DNA from: Zygnema circumcarinatum
Lineage: Eukaryota; Streptophyta; Zygnematophyceae; Zygnematales; Zygnemataceae
Reading direction: 5' to 3'
Length of the DNA: 64,000 bases
NCBI GenBank assembly: GCA_037447605.1
Contig: CM074818.1
Span: forward strand, 1,322,170 to 1,386,169
The notes below the pieces were generated by a model. The model was not told the origin of the DNA, ran no database searches, and saw only the letters and a list, made by a program, of their open reading frames with translations. Positions within the stretch are counted from its first letter, which is position 1, and every line of letters starts with the position of its first letter. A program made the position numbers and the translations under genes. Of this stretch, positions 50,714-60,921 are shown in pieces.

Positions 50714-50755
50714 CGGAGGTGGAGGTGGAGGTGGAGGTGGAGGTGGAGGTGGAGA
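50714..50755 (+). repeat. (GGAGGT)n hexanucleotide repeat
   Basis: About seven GGAGGT units, followed by GGGAGC-type words, upstream of the kinase gene. The repeat makes spurious Gly/Glu or Ser/Thr frames on both strands. Confidence 0.85.
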
Positions 50756-50856
50756 GCGGGAGCGGCAGAAGGAGCGGGAGCACGAGGTTCAGGAGTGAGG
50801 GCTTAGGGCGGGAAGTCGCAACTGGATGAAGCGGTGACGCGTCGAGCGGCGGCGCC

Positions 50857-51972
50857 ATGGGCAACTGCTGCCCGCCATATTGTGATGCAGCTTCTCGGGC
50901 ACAGAAGGAGGCTCTACCTCTGCCGCCTCCTCGTGCTGTTCCTCCTCTCTCTCCTCCACTTCCCGCTCCGCCTCCTCCTCAAAGCCTAAATCCTGGGAGC
51001 AACGGCGGGAGCGGTCGTGGAGCTTCGGGGCGTCCGGGTGTAGGCATCCAGCTCTCTCAGCTGACTGTATTTAAGTACAGAGACCTGGAGTTGGCTACAA
51101 ATAAGTTTAAGGAGGACTTGGTTCTAGGAGTGGGAGGATTTGGAACAGTATACAAGGGGTGGATTAAGGATGGAGTAGGAGGGCAGCTGATTCCTGTTGC
51201 GGTGAAGAAGCTGAAGCCGGACAGCAAGCAGGGGGAGAGAGAATGGCTGCAAGAGATTCTCCATCTAAGCCGTCTGCGTCACCCTAATCTTGTGCGGTTG
51301 ATTGGATACTGCGCCGAACACTCGCAAGGCCTGCTTGTGTATGAGTTTATGCCAAACGGCAGCCTCGATTATCATCTTTTTATGGATGCGGGCATGGTAG
51401 ACAAACCCTTGAGTTTGGAGATCCGTGTGAAGATCGCTCTCGGAGCGGCAGAGGCGCTGGCGTATCTGCACCAGAGGGAAGTTGTTCATCGAGACTTTAA
51501 ACCTGCGAACATCCTATTGGATCGACACTACAACGTGAAGCTCACTGACTTTGGCTATGCAAAGGCTACAGACGCCAATACGAGTGGGATAAGCACGCGA
51601 ATACTGGGGGACAGAGGCTATCTTGATCCGCGGTACCTTGAGACAGGTCTCCTGAACAAAAAAAGTGACGTTTACTCCTTTGGAATATTGCTACTGGAGC
51701 TTCTTACCGGCCAGCCAGCCGTCGATGTAAACAATGAAAAAAAGCGGTTGCTGGTAGAGTGGGCAGAGCCTTTATTGGTTAATCCGAAGTTCATAACAGA
51801 GAAGCTCTTCGATCCAGCACTTCAAGGACAGGTTTCTTCGAAGGTTGCTGAAAGAGCTGCAATCAAGCTGGGAGTTCTAGCACGGCACTGCATTCAGAAG
51901 GATCCGAAAATGCGGCCGTTAATGAGTGACGTTGTCATAAGCATCCAAGCTCTCCTGCACCTTTTGGGATAA
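50857..51972 (+). CDS. Receptor-like cytoplasmic kinase (RLCK, PBS1/PBL-like)
   Basis: Intronless, 371 aa. The N-terminus MGNCC fits N-myristoylation at Gly2 plus palmitoylation of Cys4/5, so plasma-membrane attachment is likely. A Pro-rich linker runs to about residue 65. Kinase domain about 84-371: glycine loop GVGGFGTVYKG (91-101), ATP lysine K117, HRDFKPAN (211-218, an RD kinase), DFG (231-233), αF Asp D271 and αH Arg R353. The APE motif is DPR (257-259), with Arg replacing the usual Glu, which normally pairs with the αH Arg. The activation loop carries Thr/Ser as in RLCK VII kinases (ISTRILG). Such kinases relay signals from surface receptors. The upstream gene is divergent and shares the intergenic region. 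Confidence 0.93.
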   Translation: MGNCCPPYCDAASRAQKEALPLPPPRAVPPLSPPLPAPPPPQSLNPGSNGGSGRGASGRPGVGIQLSQLTVFKYRDLELATNKFKEDLVLGVGGFGTVYKGWIKDGVGGQLIPVAVKKLKPDSKQGEREWLQEILHLSRLRHPNLVRLIGYCAEHSQGLLVYEFMPNGSLDYHLFMDAGMVDKPLSLEIRVKIALGAAEALAYLHQREVVHRDFKPANILLDRHYNVKLTDFGYAKATDANTSGISTRILGDRGYLDPRYLETGLLNKKSDVYSFGILLLELLTGQPAVDVNNEKKRLLVEWAEPLLVNPKFITEKLFDPALQGQVSSKVAERAAIKLGVLARHCIQKDPKMRPLMSDVVISIQALLHLLG

Positions 51973-53229
51973 AGGAGCCAAAGATGTTGGAAATGCTGGA
52001 GCGTTTCTTTTTACTCTTGGTTTCCTCCTCTGCATCTAACTGCAGTGTGAGTGTACATATCTTTCCCTTTCGTTAAAAGCTGATTTAACATTTTATTCCA
52101 ATCTACATTTATTTATGAATCAAGTGAAGCACTGCAATCTGGAGGCAAGCAGTTTTTAGTGATTCGCGCAAGAAATAATTTAATAATTTAAGTTCATCGC
52201 ATTCAGGAGCTCAGGTGTCCGTCTGTGGCAAAGTTGCAGGCAGTGGTGCAAAGCAAAACCAGCTCATACTGCTCTCTCACAGGCTTGAAGTTTCACTGCT
52301 CTATTTCTGCGACGCAACTCCAGTCGACATTCAATCCTATTCGGGGATCAATCACAGCAATAATGTGCTATGTCACTGTTGCATTTTTGTCAATGCGGAA
52401 AAATCTGATGACCAAGGAAGGCTATCATCTCGCTTAAAGCAACTGTTACTGGCGCTAGCGCTGGCTGACAAGGCATGTGGTCAAAGGCCTTTGTCGTTTC
52501 GGTGTTTTTTAATAAATAGGAAGTCTTCACATGCACCGTCACAGGGAGCCGTCTGTCAGGGTCGTTCAGGCTACCACTTTATGGAGCAGTGTGTGTCAAC
52601 GTCCTGGATATCTCTCCCTGTCGGAATATGTGCGGCATGAAACATTCATTTTCTACATGAAGCGAGACTAGACCATTTGGAGTTAACTTGGGTTTGAAAG
52701 TAGTTTGAGTTTGAGTTTGAAATGTACGAGTACAGCTTTTATATCGTTTGTTTGAGCCGGACCCAAAAATGAGTGCAAACGTTCCCGATACTTGTTGGCA
52801 GTCGCGACTTCACTCGCGGAGAGGCCTGTAACAAAACGACAATACGGCATGCCATTCAGAGGTTACGCATCTGCTCGTTTTATCAGAAGACGAAAGCGCT
52901 CAAATTCAAGTACTTGGCTCCCACAGGAGGCTTCCTGTAAGAGCTGACAGCACTATGGCAAGGCTACTTTATAAACGGAGTTTAACTAAAGCAAAATTGA
53001 CAGAAGTTATTCCAATGCTTAAGGCTCAGTGCTTCACATAACGGTGGCATTTTTGTGAATAGGGCATGTCAAAACTGCGTCTGCACAAGCCCAACCCTGC
53101 ACCTGTGGTTCAACATTCGTTGCCTTTCTACGATGACTCTTATCCTGCAGCTAAACAGGATCCTGCCCATGAGTAGTCGAAAGGTAATTCGTGGGATGCT
53201 GCTTGCCAGCACTATGAGAACGTTGTCTG
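51973..53229. other. Convergent 3' intergenic region
   Basis: Lies between the 3' ends of the kinase gene and the next minus-strand gene. A 36-codon plus-strand frame at about 53065-53175 was considered and not accepted. No RNA or bounded repeat seen. Confidence 0.4.
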
Positions 53230-55685
53230 TCAGAGAGCCCGTCTCCCTGCCGTCAAACGGAGTTTCATGCGCTGGAGGAACACTTCTCGGATGATTTCTT
53301 TGCGTCCAGTCAGATGTTCCACGAGGGCTTCAGCACAAACCAACAGCACGCAGCTTTAGGCCGTCCATGACAACTGAAACTGGAACTAAAACTGCCCTCG
53401 CGTATGGAACACGAAGAACATGAGTTTTTTAACCGAGTATAACTGGACGACAGTACCCTGAAAAAAAAGTAGGGAAACTTGACCATATGATAAACACGGA
53501 ATAACAGTAACAATGACAAACGAGGAGGTGTAGAGGATATATACAATGAGCACATAAACTATTGACTGAAGATTTGTCTCAGGCCCTTCTATTTCAACAG
53601 GTATAGGCCGTACTTTCCAGACCCTAGTACGCTTGCAATAAAAGAGCTCCAAATGCATGTTCGCGCTAACTCAATTAGCCCTATAATCCTCAAACTCCAA
53701 GTTTCCACTTGTGAAAGGAATATGTTCACTCAACTATCTCAGAATTCTTGGAATTATGTTATTTGCTGAAAGCCGCTAAACTGTGCTGCTCGAACTTTTT
53801 GAAAGGCATGACGTAGGGTTACTCAGTCTATACACATGGAGACTTTAATGCTGAACCAGATGCGCCCCTACATGCCTCAGAAGAATTACGAGATCGAAAA
53901 AGTGACCATTTTATGAAATCAGGAAAAGTCCTCTGCCAAGCATTGGACCATTACTAATCCAAGTCATCCTCTGGGTTTCCTATGTCTTTGTGTGATAACC
54001 TGATGATACACTTGTCACTGGATGGTAGATATGGTACCATTATGGCTTACTCGACGAGTGACGAAGATAGAGCTGAAGGAGGGAGTAATTAGTACATGGT
54101 CATTTCAAGACAAGGCGACTTACCATCAGTGTATTCGCGGCAATCATGACGAAATATCCGAAGCTGTGAGTCCCACCCACCGCTAAAGAAGCGAGCAGCT
54201 TGCAAAGCATTGCCGGCAACAGCCCCCACCAACCAGCACCTTTGCCTCGGTAACTTTGTTAAGCGTCTCTCTTGGACAAGCCCTGCAGAAGACGAGAAGG
54301 AGAGCAAATCTTTACATCTCAATTTCACCTTGTGCTTCGGAGTGAGGCAAAGACCCGTATGATCACAAACTGGAACACTAGCCAAGAAACAAGTCGATCA
54401 AACAAGTCTCGATCTCGGTATCCAAAATCAGAGGCATCCAAAATCGTAGGCAATGACAACCAGGGCATACATCAAGAAATCGCGCAAACTGGAAAAAAAT
54501 CGAGTTGTAACCAGTCAGCGCCATTGCAGTTGTCTGCAGGCATTCCTCAGCACGACCTTTGCACAGTCGAAAGGCATTGCAGTGGAGTTGCGTGGTGGAC
54601 ACAATCATTCAAGCTTTAGACAAGCCTCACAGTTCTATGAAGCAACATCCTTCCCCAGAGGGTTGCCAGTTTAGACGATGCAACGAAGTCAGAAGTGAAA
54701 GTTCCAAGCAGCAAAGACAAAAAAAGGACAAGGAAGAAGATGAATACAAGGGAAACACACCAGGTACGGCTTGTCCCGAAAGCACTCGAAGCGCCACCCC
54801 TGGATCTGTGGGATTGTGTGGTCGAAAGTCGAACAAGAAGCACTGCATAGCAGTGTTCGCGTACTAGAAGTTTGCGTCATGCTTCAGAAATCTTCTTTTC
54901 TGGTTCAGGAGACTGTAGTAGGCATGCCTACATAGTACGCGACGAAGCCAGCTTGAAAGCCCACGCTGAGGAGCACACATCTAGCAAATCATGCAGAATG
55001 CCCACTTGATTGCAAGCACTGTACATGCAGCCGTGAGGCGCCGTTTCAACTGCTACCAGCATTCATGTGATCCGCGAGAGAGACAAAAAAAATGATGGAT
55101 GGACATGCTCGTATGAGCTCCAAGAAACCCTAAAAGGTACCAGAATCGATCCATCCTGAAGCAGAGTACCTTGCCATCAGGCTCTGCAACGATGACCATG
55201 CAATGCTCAAACGCGAAGGGCAACGTTTGACTCCCAAATCTTGCCAGGAGCTGAGCCGGTCCTTCAGGCACGTCCAAATCGATTGTTGCAACGTACACAA
55301 GGCATTGCTCTGCCTCAACTCTTTCATCAGTCTCTAAATCTCCAACACCTGCACTTGAATCCCGTATTCTTGCCCCACGGCCACCCCCTTTCAATTTTCC
55401 CTCTGCGTTTCTATCCAGCTTCATCTTCAACCTGCCTCTCAAGGTTGTTGAAAATCTGTTCCAAAAATCTTTCTGTGCATAGTGTGCACATGTAGAAATA
55501 TAATTACTTGCGTCCACCGCATTCCGTGAAGCAGGCGATTTTAAGATAATTCTATAAGAGGCAACGATTGGAGAATTAGGACACGCTCGGCAGAAGGAGG
55601 AGGCCGGAGAAGCGGCAGGCGCAGCTTGCTCCCAAGTGAGCTCGTGCGTTGCCCATGTGCGGGCGCATGAGCCTCTCCCAGCCAT
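53230..55685 (-). CDS. Conserved plant protein of unknown function (KLPR-x-RCWLVG / HDCREYTDG type)
   Basis: Four exons on the minus strand: 55685-55170, 54842-54761, 54282-54124, 53327-53230 (284 aa as modelled). Exons 2-4 give DFRPHNPTDP, LRVLSGQAVPG, LTKLPRQRCWLVG, GGWDSQLRIFRHDCREYTD and ALVEHLTGRKE in order. I recognise this order from plant proteins of unknown function, in which a Phe/Asp-rich beta segment is followed by the WxxxLRIxxHDCRxYT motif, but cannot name the family. HDC near the C-terminus may be a catalytic or metal-binding trio (inference). The 5' part is uncertain: the frame stays open to 55763, and the first about 70 residues may be a transit peptide or 5' UTR. The alternative exon 1 acceptor at 55472 is in the same phase. 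Confidence 0.72.
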
Positions 55686-56019
55686 CCCCTCTGCGGCGGA
55701 AGGTACCTCGGAGGGCCCCTCGAGGAATGGCGGGGGGCGCCTGCCTCGGCAGACCCCTGCCAAGGCTGGCTGGCTATGGCGGAGGGGGGGGGGGGGGAGC
55801 GAGGGAGGGAGGCGGCCTCCCCTTCAAGCTAGGGCTTGCTCTGCCATCTGCTTCCCTCCCCTCCCTGTCACAAACAAGGCCGGAGCATGAGGGCAAGTTT
55901 TGCCCACCTGGCCCCCACGTGGCACCTACGTGGCCGCCACGAAGGATAAGAGACCTCGAAAAGGTACTAGGCTCAGGAGCTGACCAATCCTGTCGCTCCC
56001 TCGCACGTGCGATCGATGC

Positions 56020-56409
56020 TTGCCCGGCTTTTGGGGCGGCCGCTGGTCCGAAGATAGGAAAAGCCTCGAAGAGGAAAAAAGAGAAACTCGCAAACAAGGC
56101 ATTCAAATGGTGGACTGGAAGCTCAAGAAGTTAAAAAAGGACATTATTCTCAATGACTTCCATACGGATTTGTCCAACAAACTGAATGTTGGTGACTCGC
56201 AAAATATCAAGCCTCTACAAGAGTTCGACGAGAGCCCGAAAACACAGGACTGGTTGAATAGAAGTGAAGAATGCTGGTCTCACAATTCGCTCTCACATGT
56301 ACAGATTGCATATCAGACATCACCAAGACGGCTTTTGGTCGAGATCAGCCTGCCAGCAACCGCTCTTACTCAAATAAAATCGAGCACAGGAGCAACAAAC
56401 AATGAGTAA
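56020..56409 (+). CDS. Weak candidate single-exon frame
   Basis: A 129-codon open frame with a plausible Lys/Glu-rich composition in its first half (RKSLEEEKRETRKQG). No domain, homologue or splice evidence is visible, and a second frame overlaps it (55649-56134). It lies in the gap between two minus-strand genes and may be noise. Confidence 0.15.
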   Translation: MPGFWGGRWSEDRKSLEEEKRETRKQGIQMVDWKLKKLKKDIILNDFHTDLSNKLNVGDSQNIKPLQEFDESPKTQDWLNRSEECWSHNSLSHVQIAYQTSPRRLLVEISLPATALTQIKSSTGATNNE

Positions 56410-56810
56410 TTGCAGCAGCGTAGATTTAATGGAAAGGGAGAGGGCTTCAGCCAGAAAACTTTCTCGCTGCAGCAAATGCTCATAGGCACAGTGGACCCCA
56501 TGCTGTTCAGCATACATGATCAACCATTTTGATAATTTGGGTGCCACAAAAACGGAAGGAGCGCATATGGGAGGCAGGAGATCTTCAAATCAACCCGTAT
56601 GCAGTGTCCAGCACAAGTCCGCGGTAAACTTCTAATTCATCAACACAAGTTTTACCATCAGAAGTGGTACAATACATAAAATGGAACTTTCAGAAGTATA
56701 TATTCTTCATGTCCCATTCATACGATTTCCATTCATTCTCATCATCCTCTACACATTCTCTTTTTTTCTACTCCCCTTCTGTCCTCTCCGCTCTTTCCTC
56801 TCTCCATTCC

Positions 56811-57030
56811 CCTGGGGAAGGGGAAGGGAAGTGGAGGGGAAAGGGAGGGGGGAAAGGGAGGGAAAGGGGAGGGGAAGGGGAGGGGAAAGGGAGGGGGAAA
56901 GGGGAGGGGAAGGGGAGGGAAAGGGGAGGGGAAGGGGAGGGGAAGGGGAGGGAAAGGGGAGGGGAAGGAGAGGGGAAGGGGAAGGGAAGGGGAAGGGAAG
57001 GGGAGGGGAATGGGAGGGTTAGGGTTAGGA
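56811..57030 (+). repeat. Polypurine (GGGGAAGGGGAGGG)n tract ending in TTAGGG units
   Basis: About 210 bp of almost pure purine on the + strand, built from GGGGA and GGGAAA units, followed by GGGTTAGGGTTAGG. Such tracts can form triplex or quadruplex DNA. A shorter tract of the same composition is part of the SPL-like coding sequence at 61147-61194. Confidence 0.9.
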
Positions 57031-57591
57031 AGCTAAAAGGCTTCTTCGTCTGCCTGGGGAGGGGAGGAGAGTAGAAAGGAAGAATTATGGGCAAATTATG
57101 GAACAAGGAGAGGACAAGTTCTGGCTGCTTTGCAAAACCAGCATGAGCATGAACATACCAAGGATGTGCTGCAAAAAACCGGCAGAGAGAGAGCCATCCA
57201 ACAGGAAAAGAAAAACACTTTTGTTCTTGTGAAAGAAATACAATTGAGGACAGCACTCATAAACCAATGCGACGACTGCACAACATTTCCTGCGAACGCT
57301 TTATTGCACTCTCATTGAAAAAAAATCAAATGAAAAATGAAAAACGAAAAATGCTGTTCAGCCAGTTCCATGTTTAGCTACACTCTTGAAGTGCACTTTG
57401 AAATTGAGCAACGATGGAAACTGCAAACATAATGATGTTGCAGCAAAAAAATCGCACTCAATCTCCCAAAGTCTGAGCAAACTAAACTGAAACTGAACCC
57501 TGAAGCTGACGTAGACACCGACTAATGAAGGAATGCAAAAGTGCAAACACTGTACATCAAAATGCAAAATTGACGTGCAACTAAAACTAAA

Positions 57592-58718
57592 CTAAAACTG
57601 AAGCTGAATCTTCCCATTCGCTTTGGAGCTTTCGAAAGGCGTCTCTTTTGCTCGCCACATATTGTACGCCTCCAAACAATCTCTCTTGAATTCCTCCGCA
57701 GTCTTCAGCTTCGCCGACTCAACCATTGCTTTAAACTCTCAAGGACAGAGCGGACACTTGAGGTTGCGGCCATCCTTAGATGGCAAAAGACCCCTCTCGG
57801 GTCACTCCACATGGGATGAAGTGGTTTCACCGGAGTTTTCAGCGGTTTCGGGGCAAGTCCAAATTCACGTGCCAGCCCGAGAAACGATTCCTCTCGCGAT
57901 CCCAATCATTCAACCTTTCACGAATAGAAGCTAATTCAGCTACTTCTTGCCATTCTTTTTCCTGCTTCATTCTCCAAGAGGAGAAGCTTTGCGGAGTGGG
58001 ACTTGGCAAATTTACTGCCATTCGCCTTTCCCCCTCCCGAGTACTACTGTGGCGGCGGCTGTATTGCGGCTCACGGAACGCCAGTTGGCTCGCACTGAAC
58101 ATTGACGAGTCACGGAAGATGGACTGCCTGCCACGAAATGGCGGCTCAGGCTCAGGCTCATACAGCCTGGACTGCCCAACATTAAATGGCGGGTGAGGCT
58201 TATAGAGCGGCGAGTAATATGCGGGATATGTCTTCAAGGTCGGGGGAACCTGTATTGCCAACAAGAGACAAGAAGCGCCACATTAGTCCAGCATATGCAT
58301 ACCAACCCAAAAAACTCATCCATACAAAAGCAAGCACCAAGGCAACGAACTTTTTGATGCTAACAACCCTAAAAACAAAAGGCTTGAAGGCTTTATAAGG
58401 TGCAGCAGGTCATACCCGGCGAGGATTGGCTAACTCCCTTGCGAACTCCTTGTGCAGCCAATCCACAACGGAAAGGTATGTCTTTTCGACTTCTTTGGCG
58501 CCCACACCCAGCCAGAACCAAGCCGTGTACAGCAAGCTGTATCCAAGATTTTCCATGACGACCAGCCATGGGACACTGCAAAAATCGAAGGCAAGGTCTT
58601 TAAGCTGCGTGCAGGCCGCTACAGCAGCCTTCAACCCGCTGCTTAGCGCTGCTGCGAGCAGTTGCATCGCTTGCATCCATAAGGCGCACAAAGCAGCTGC
58701 AGCCTTCTGCACGGCCAT
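57592..58718 (-). CDS. Unrecognised protein, hydrophobic N-terminal half and charged C-terminal half
   Basis: Three exons on the minus strand, all phase 0: 58718-58416, 58249-57869, 57735-57592 (275 aa). Exon 1 encodes an Ala/Leu-rich amphipathic segment and then VPWLVVMENLGYSLLYTAWF, which looks membrane-associated, ending in WLHKEFARELANPRR. Exon 2 is Tyr/Pro-rich (YYSPLYKPHPP, PEPEPPFRGRQ) and then basic and Gln/Glu-rich. Exon 3 gives KTAEEFKRDCLEAYNMW. No known domain is recognised. The three phase-0 exons with plausible splice sites argue for a real gene. If exon 2 is read through the 57869 donor, the protein stops at 57839. Confidence 0.55.
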
Positions 58719-58853
58719 AGCTGAGCAGGAGAGAGAGAGAGAGGGAGAAAAAGAGAGAGAGAGAGGGAAAGTGAGGTGAGGTAGGGAGAAATGATGGCCC
58801 GGGCCGGAGGGCGTGGCCTTGGGGTGGGCCCCGGGCAGCCCTGAAATGGTTTT

Positions 58854-59176
58854 GGCTGCCGTGTGCGCGACGTAAGCGTCCGCGATTGGGCAAGCGCCGT
58901 CCGGGCAGCTCAAGGTTGGCCGCGAGCTGCCCGGAGAGAAAAGGTGTGGCCCAAAATGGTGCGCCGCGCGTCTACCTCATCTCAAATCTTGGAGAAGACT
59001 GTACGGACAGACAGGTGGCGCCACCGCCGTGGGGGAATGGCCGCGTACGGTGCGCGTGACGTGACGTGACGCGCCGAAGGGGGGCTGCACCTGCTCGTAC
59101 TCGCGGCGAGGGAGGACCGGAAAGAATTTCAGCTGCCCGGCCGACGCTCGCCCAATCGCGGACGGACACGGCAGCC
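58854..59176. mobile_element. Possible short foldback unit
   Basis: 58854-58910 and 59131-59176 are imperfect inverted copies: both carry GGCTGCCGTGT, GTCCGCGATTGGGC and CCGGGCAGCT in mirrored order, the left arm having an extra 11-12 bp. No target duplication was found. It abuts the palindromic satellite. Confidence 0.5.
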
Positions 59177-59299
59177 GAAGTCATTACGGGCCATGCGTTG
59201 GACGGGCCATGGGTTGGATCAACCATTGGATCCAATGGTTGCGATTGGGCGTGCGTCGTCCGCGCAGCTCAAGGTCAACCTTGAGCGGACCACTAGACA

Positions 59300-60250
59300 A
59301 ACCAGTCGACTGGTTGGCAACCAGTGGTTGCGGACCGAAACAACCATTCGACTGGTTGGCAACCAGTGGTTGCGGACCGAAACAACCATTCGACTGGTTG
59401 GCAACCAGTGGTTGCGGACCGAAACAACCATTCGACTGGTTGGCAACCAGTGGTTGCGGACCGAAACAACCATTCGACTGGTTGCCAACCAGTGGCTCAG
59501 GACCGAAACAACCATTCGACTGGTTTGGAACCAGTGGATGCCACTGGTTGGCAACCATTCGACTGGTTGCCAACCAGTGCCGCCGGATCGAAACAACCAT
59601 TCGACTGGTTTGGAACCAGTGGATGCCACTGGTTGGAAACCAGTCGACTGGTTGCGAACCAGTGGCGCAGGACTGAAACAACCATTCGACTGGTTCGGAA
59701 CCAGTGATCCAATGGTTGGCAACCATTGAATTTCTGAAATTATGCCTTTTTGCAAAAATGGGTCGTATGTGTTTTTTGGTGGGTTGCCAACCGTTGACAA
59801 CTAGTGTAACAAGCCTGATGCGTACAGATGTGTACGGATTCGTACAGCCGAGTCGTACGGTTGTACGGGAATTCTGTACGGCCGAACCGTAATAGTTTTC
59901 TCCGAAACGCCGACGGCATTTTGGTAACTGTAGCGTTCAGTTCGCTACAACTAGTGATTTAATGGTTGCCAACCATTTGATTTAATGGATATAACCATTC
60001 GACTGGTTGCCAACCAGTGCCGCCAGATCGAAACAACCATTCGACTGGTTGCCAACCAGTGGCATCCACTGGTTCCAAACCAGTCGACTGGTTGCCAACC
60101 AGTGGATCCACTGGTAGGCAACCATTCGACTGGTTGCCAACCAGTGCCGCCAGATCGAAACAACCATTCGACTGGTTTGGAACCAGTGGATGCCACTGGT
60201 TGGCAACCAGTCGACTGGTTGCCAACCAGTAGACGTCCAACCATTGCCAT
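59300..60250. repeat. 42-bp palindromic satellite, two blocks
   Basis: In 59303-59715 a 42-bp unit is repeated about six times at 59306, 59348, 59390, 59432, 59474 and on. Each unit holds CGACTGGTTGGCAACCAGTG (internally self-complementary) and GGACCGAAACAACCATT. A second, more diverged block covers about 59985-60245 after a unique spacer with GTACGG words. Because 42 is a multiple of three, frames stay open on both strands; these are not genes. CCAATGG words at both edges tie it to the repeats at 5.9 and 43.9 kb. Confidence 0.9.
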
Positions 60251-60921
60251 CCAATGGTTGTCCAATGGTTGCCGATCCACTGGTCCGAACTGCTTGAGGT
60301 TGGCCGCGAGCTGTTGGGGAGGACAGGTGTGGCTGAAAAAATGCGGGGGTTTGCCAATCGTGCACCGCCACGTGGTTTCCAGAAAACGCCACTTGCTATC
60401 CTGGTGCCACACTGGCCCGCAGTCATTGGTCCCACTGTGACACGTAGGATGCATAGATTGAGCAACCAGTAATTGGTGGTTATGACGTGGTGGTCACGTG
60501 GCCTGCGCTGATTGGAGCGCAGCTGGCCCCATGATAATTTTCTTGTTTATGAACATCCGTTTGATGAGCCAAAGTAGGCAACAAGCAAGCAGGAAGTGAA
60601 AGCGAGGAGGCGGAGAAGGAAAAGCGAAGACGACGCATCAACGATGCGCTTACAGACATGTCAACTTTGCTTTCATTGCTCTGCATTCAATTTCATTTCG
60701 AAATGTCTTCCATACGAGACCTCTCTTGCCCGCCTGCGCTTGAAGCGCAGGCTGCAGGGCTTCACGCGTGCAGCCCTGCCCTGCAAGCAGATCTGCTTTG
60801 GAACGTATTTGCACTAATCCGAAATTTGCTAATGAGATGAATCCTCCCCTTCCTTCCCCTAGTCTGCCATACGCGGTGCCTGCTCTATCGTGCATTCCTC
60901 TGCTCCTTCAGACGCGCTGCT
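60251..60921. other. Intergenic between satellite and SPL-like 3' end
   Basis: Carries a second copy (about 60288-60312) of GAGGTTGGCCGCGAGCTG, also found near 58912-58930, and two CACGTGG words near 60370 and 60494. No gene recognised. Confidence 0.4.

Noticed and set aside
53060-53175. Plus-strand 36-codon frame after an AG
   Set aside because: No upstream exon could be joined to it, and it lies next to the 3' end of a supported minus-strand gene.
55649-56134. Plus-strand frame of 161 codons
   Set aside because: Crosses a poly-G run and lies over the 5' region of a minus-strand gene; composition is GC noise.
59193-59800. Overlapping frames of 120-190 codons on both strands
   Set aside because: Produced by the 42-bp satellite, whose length is divisible by three; the translations are simple repeats.
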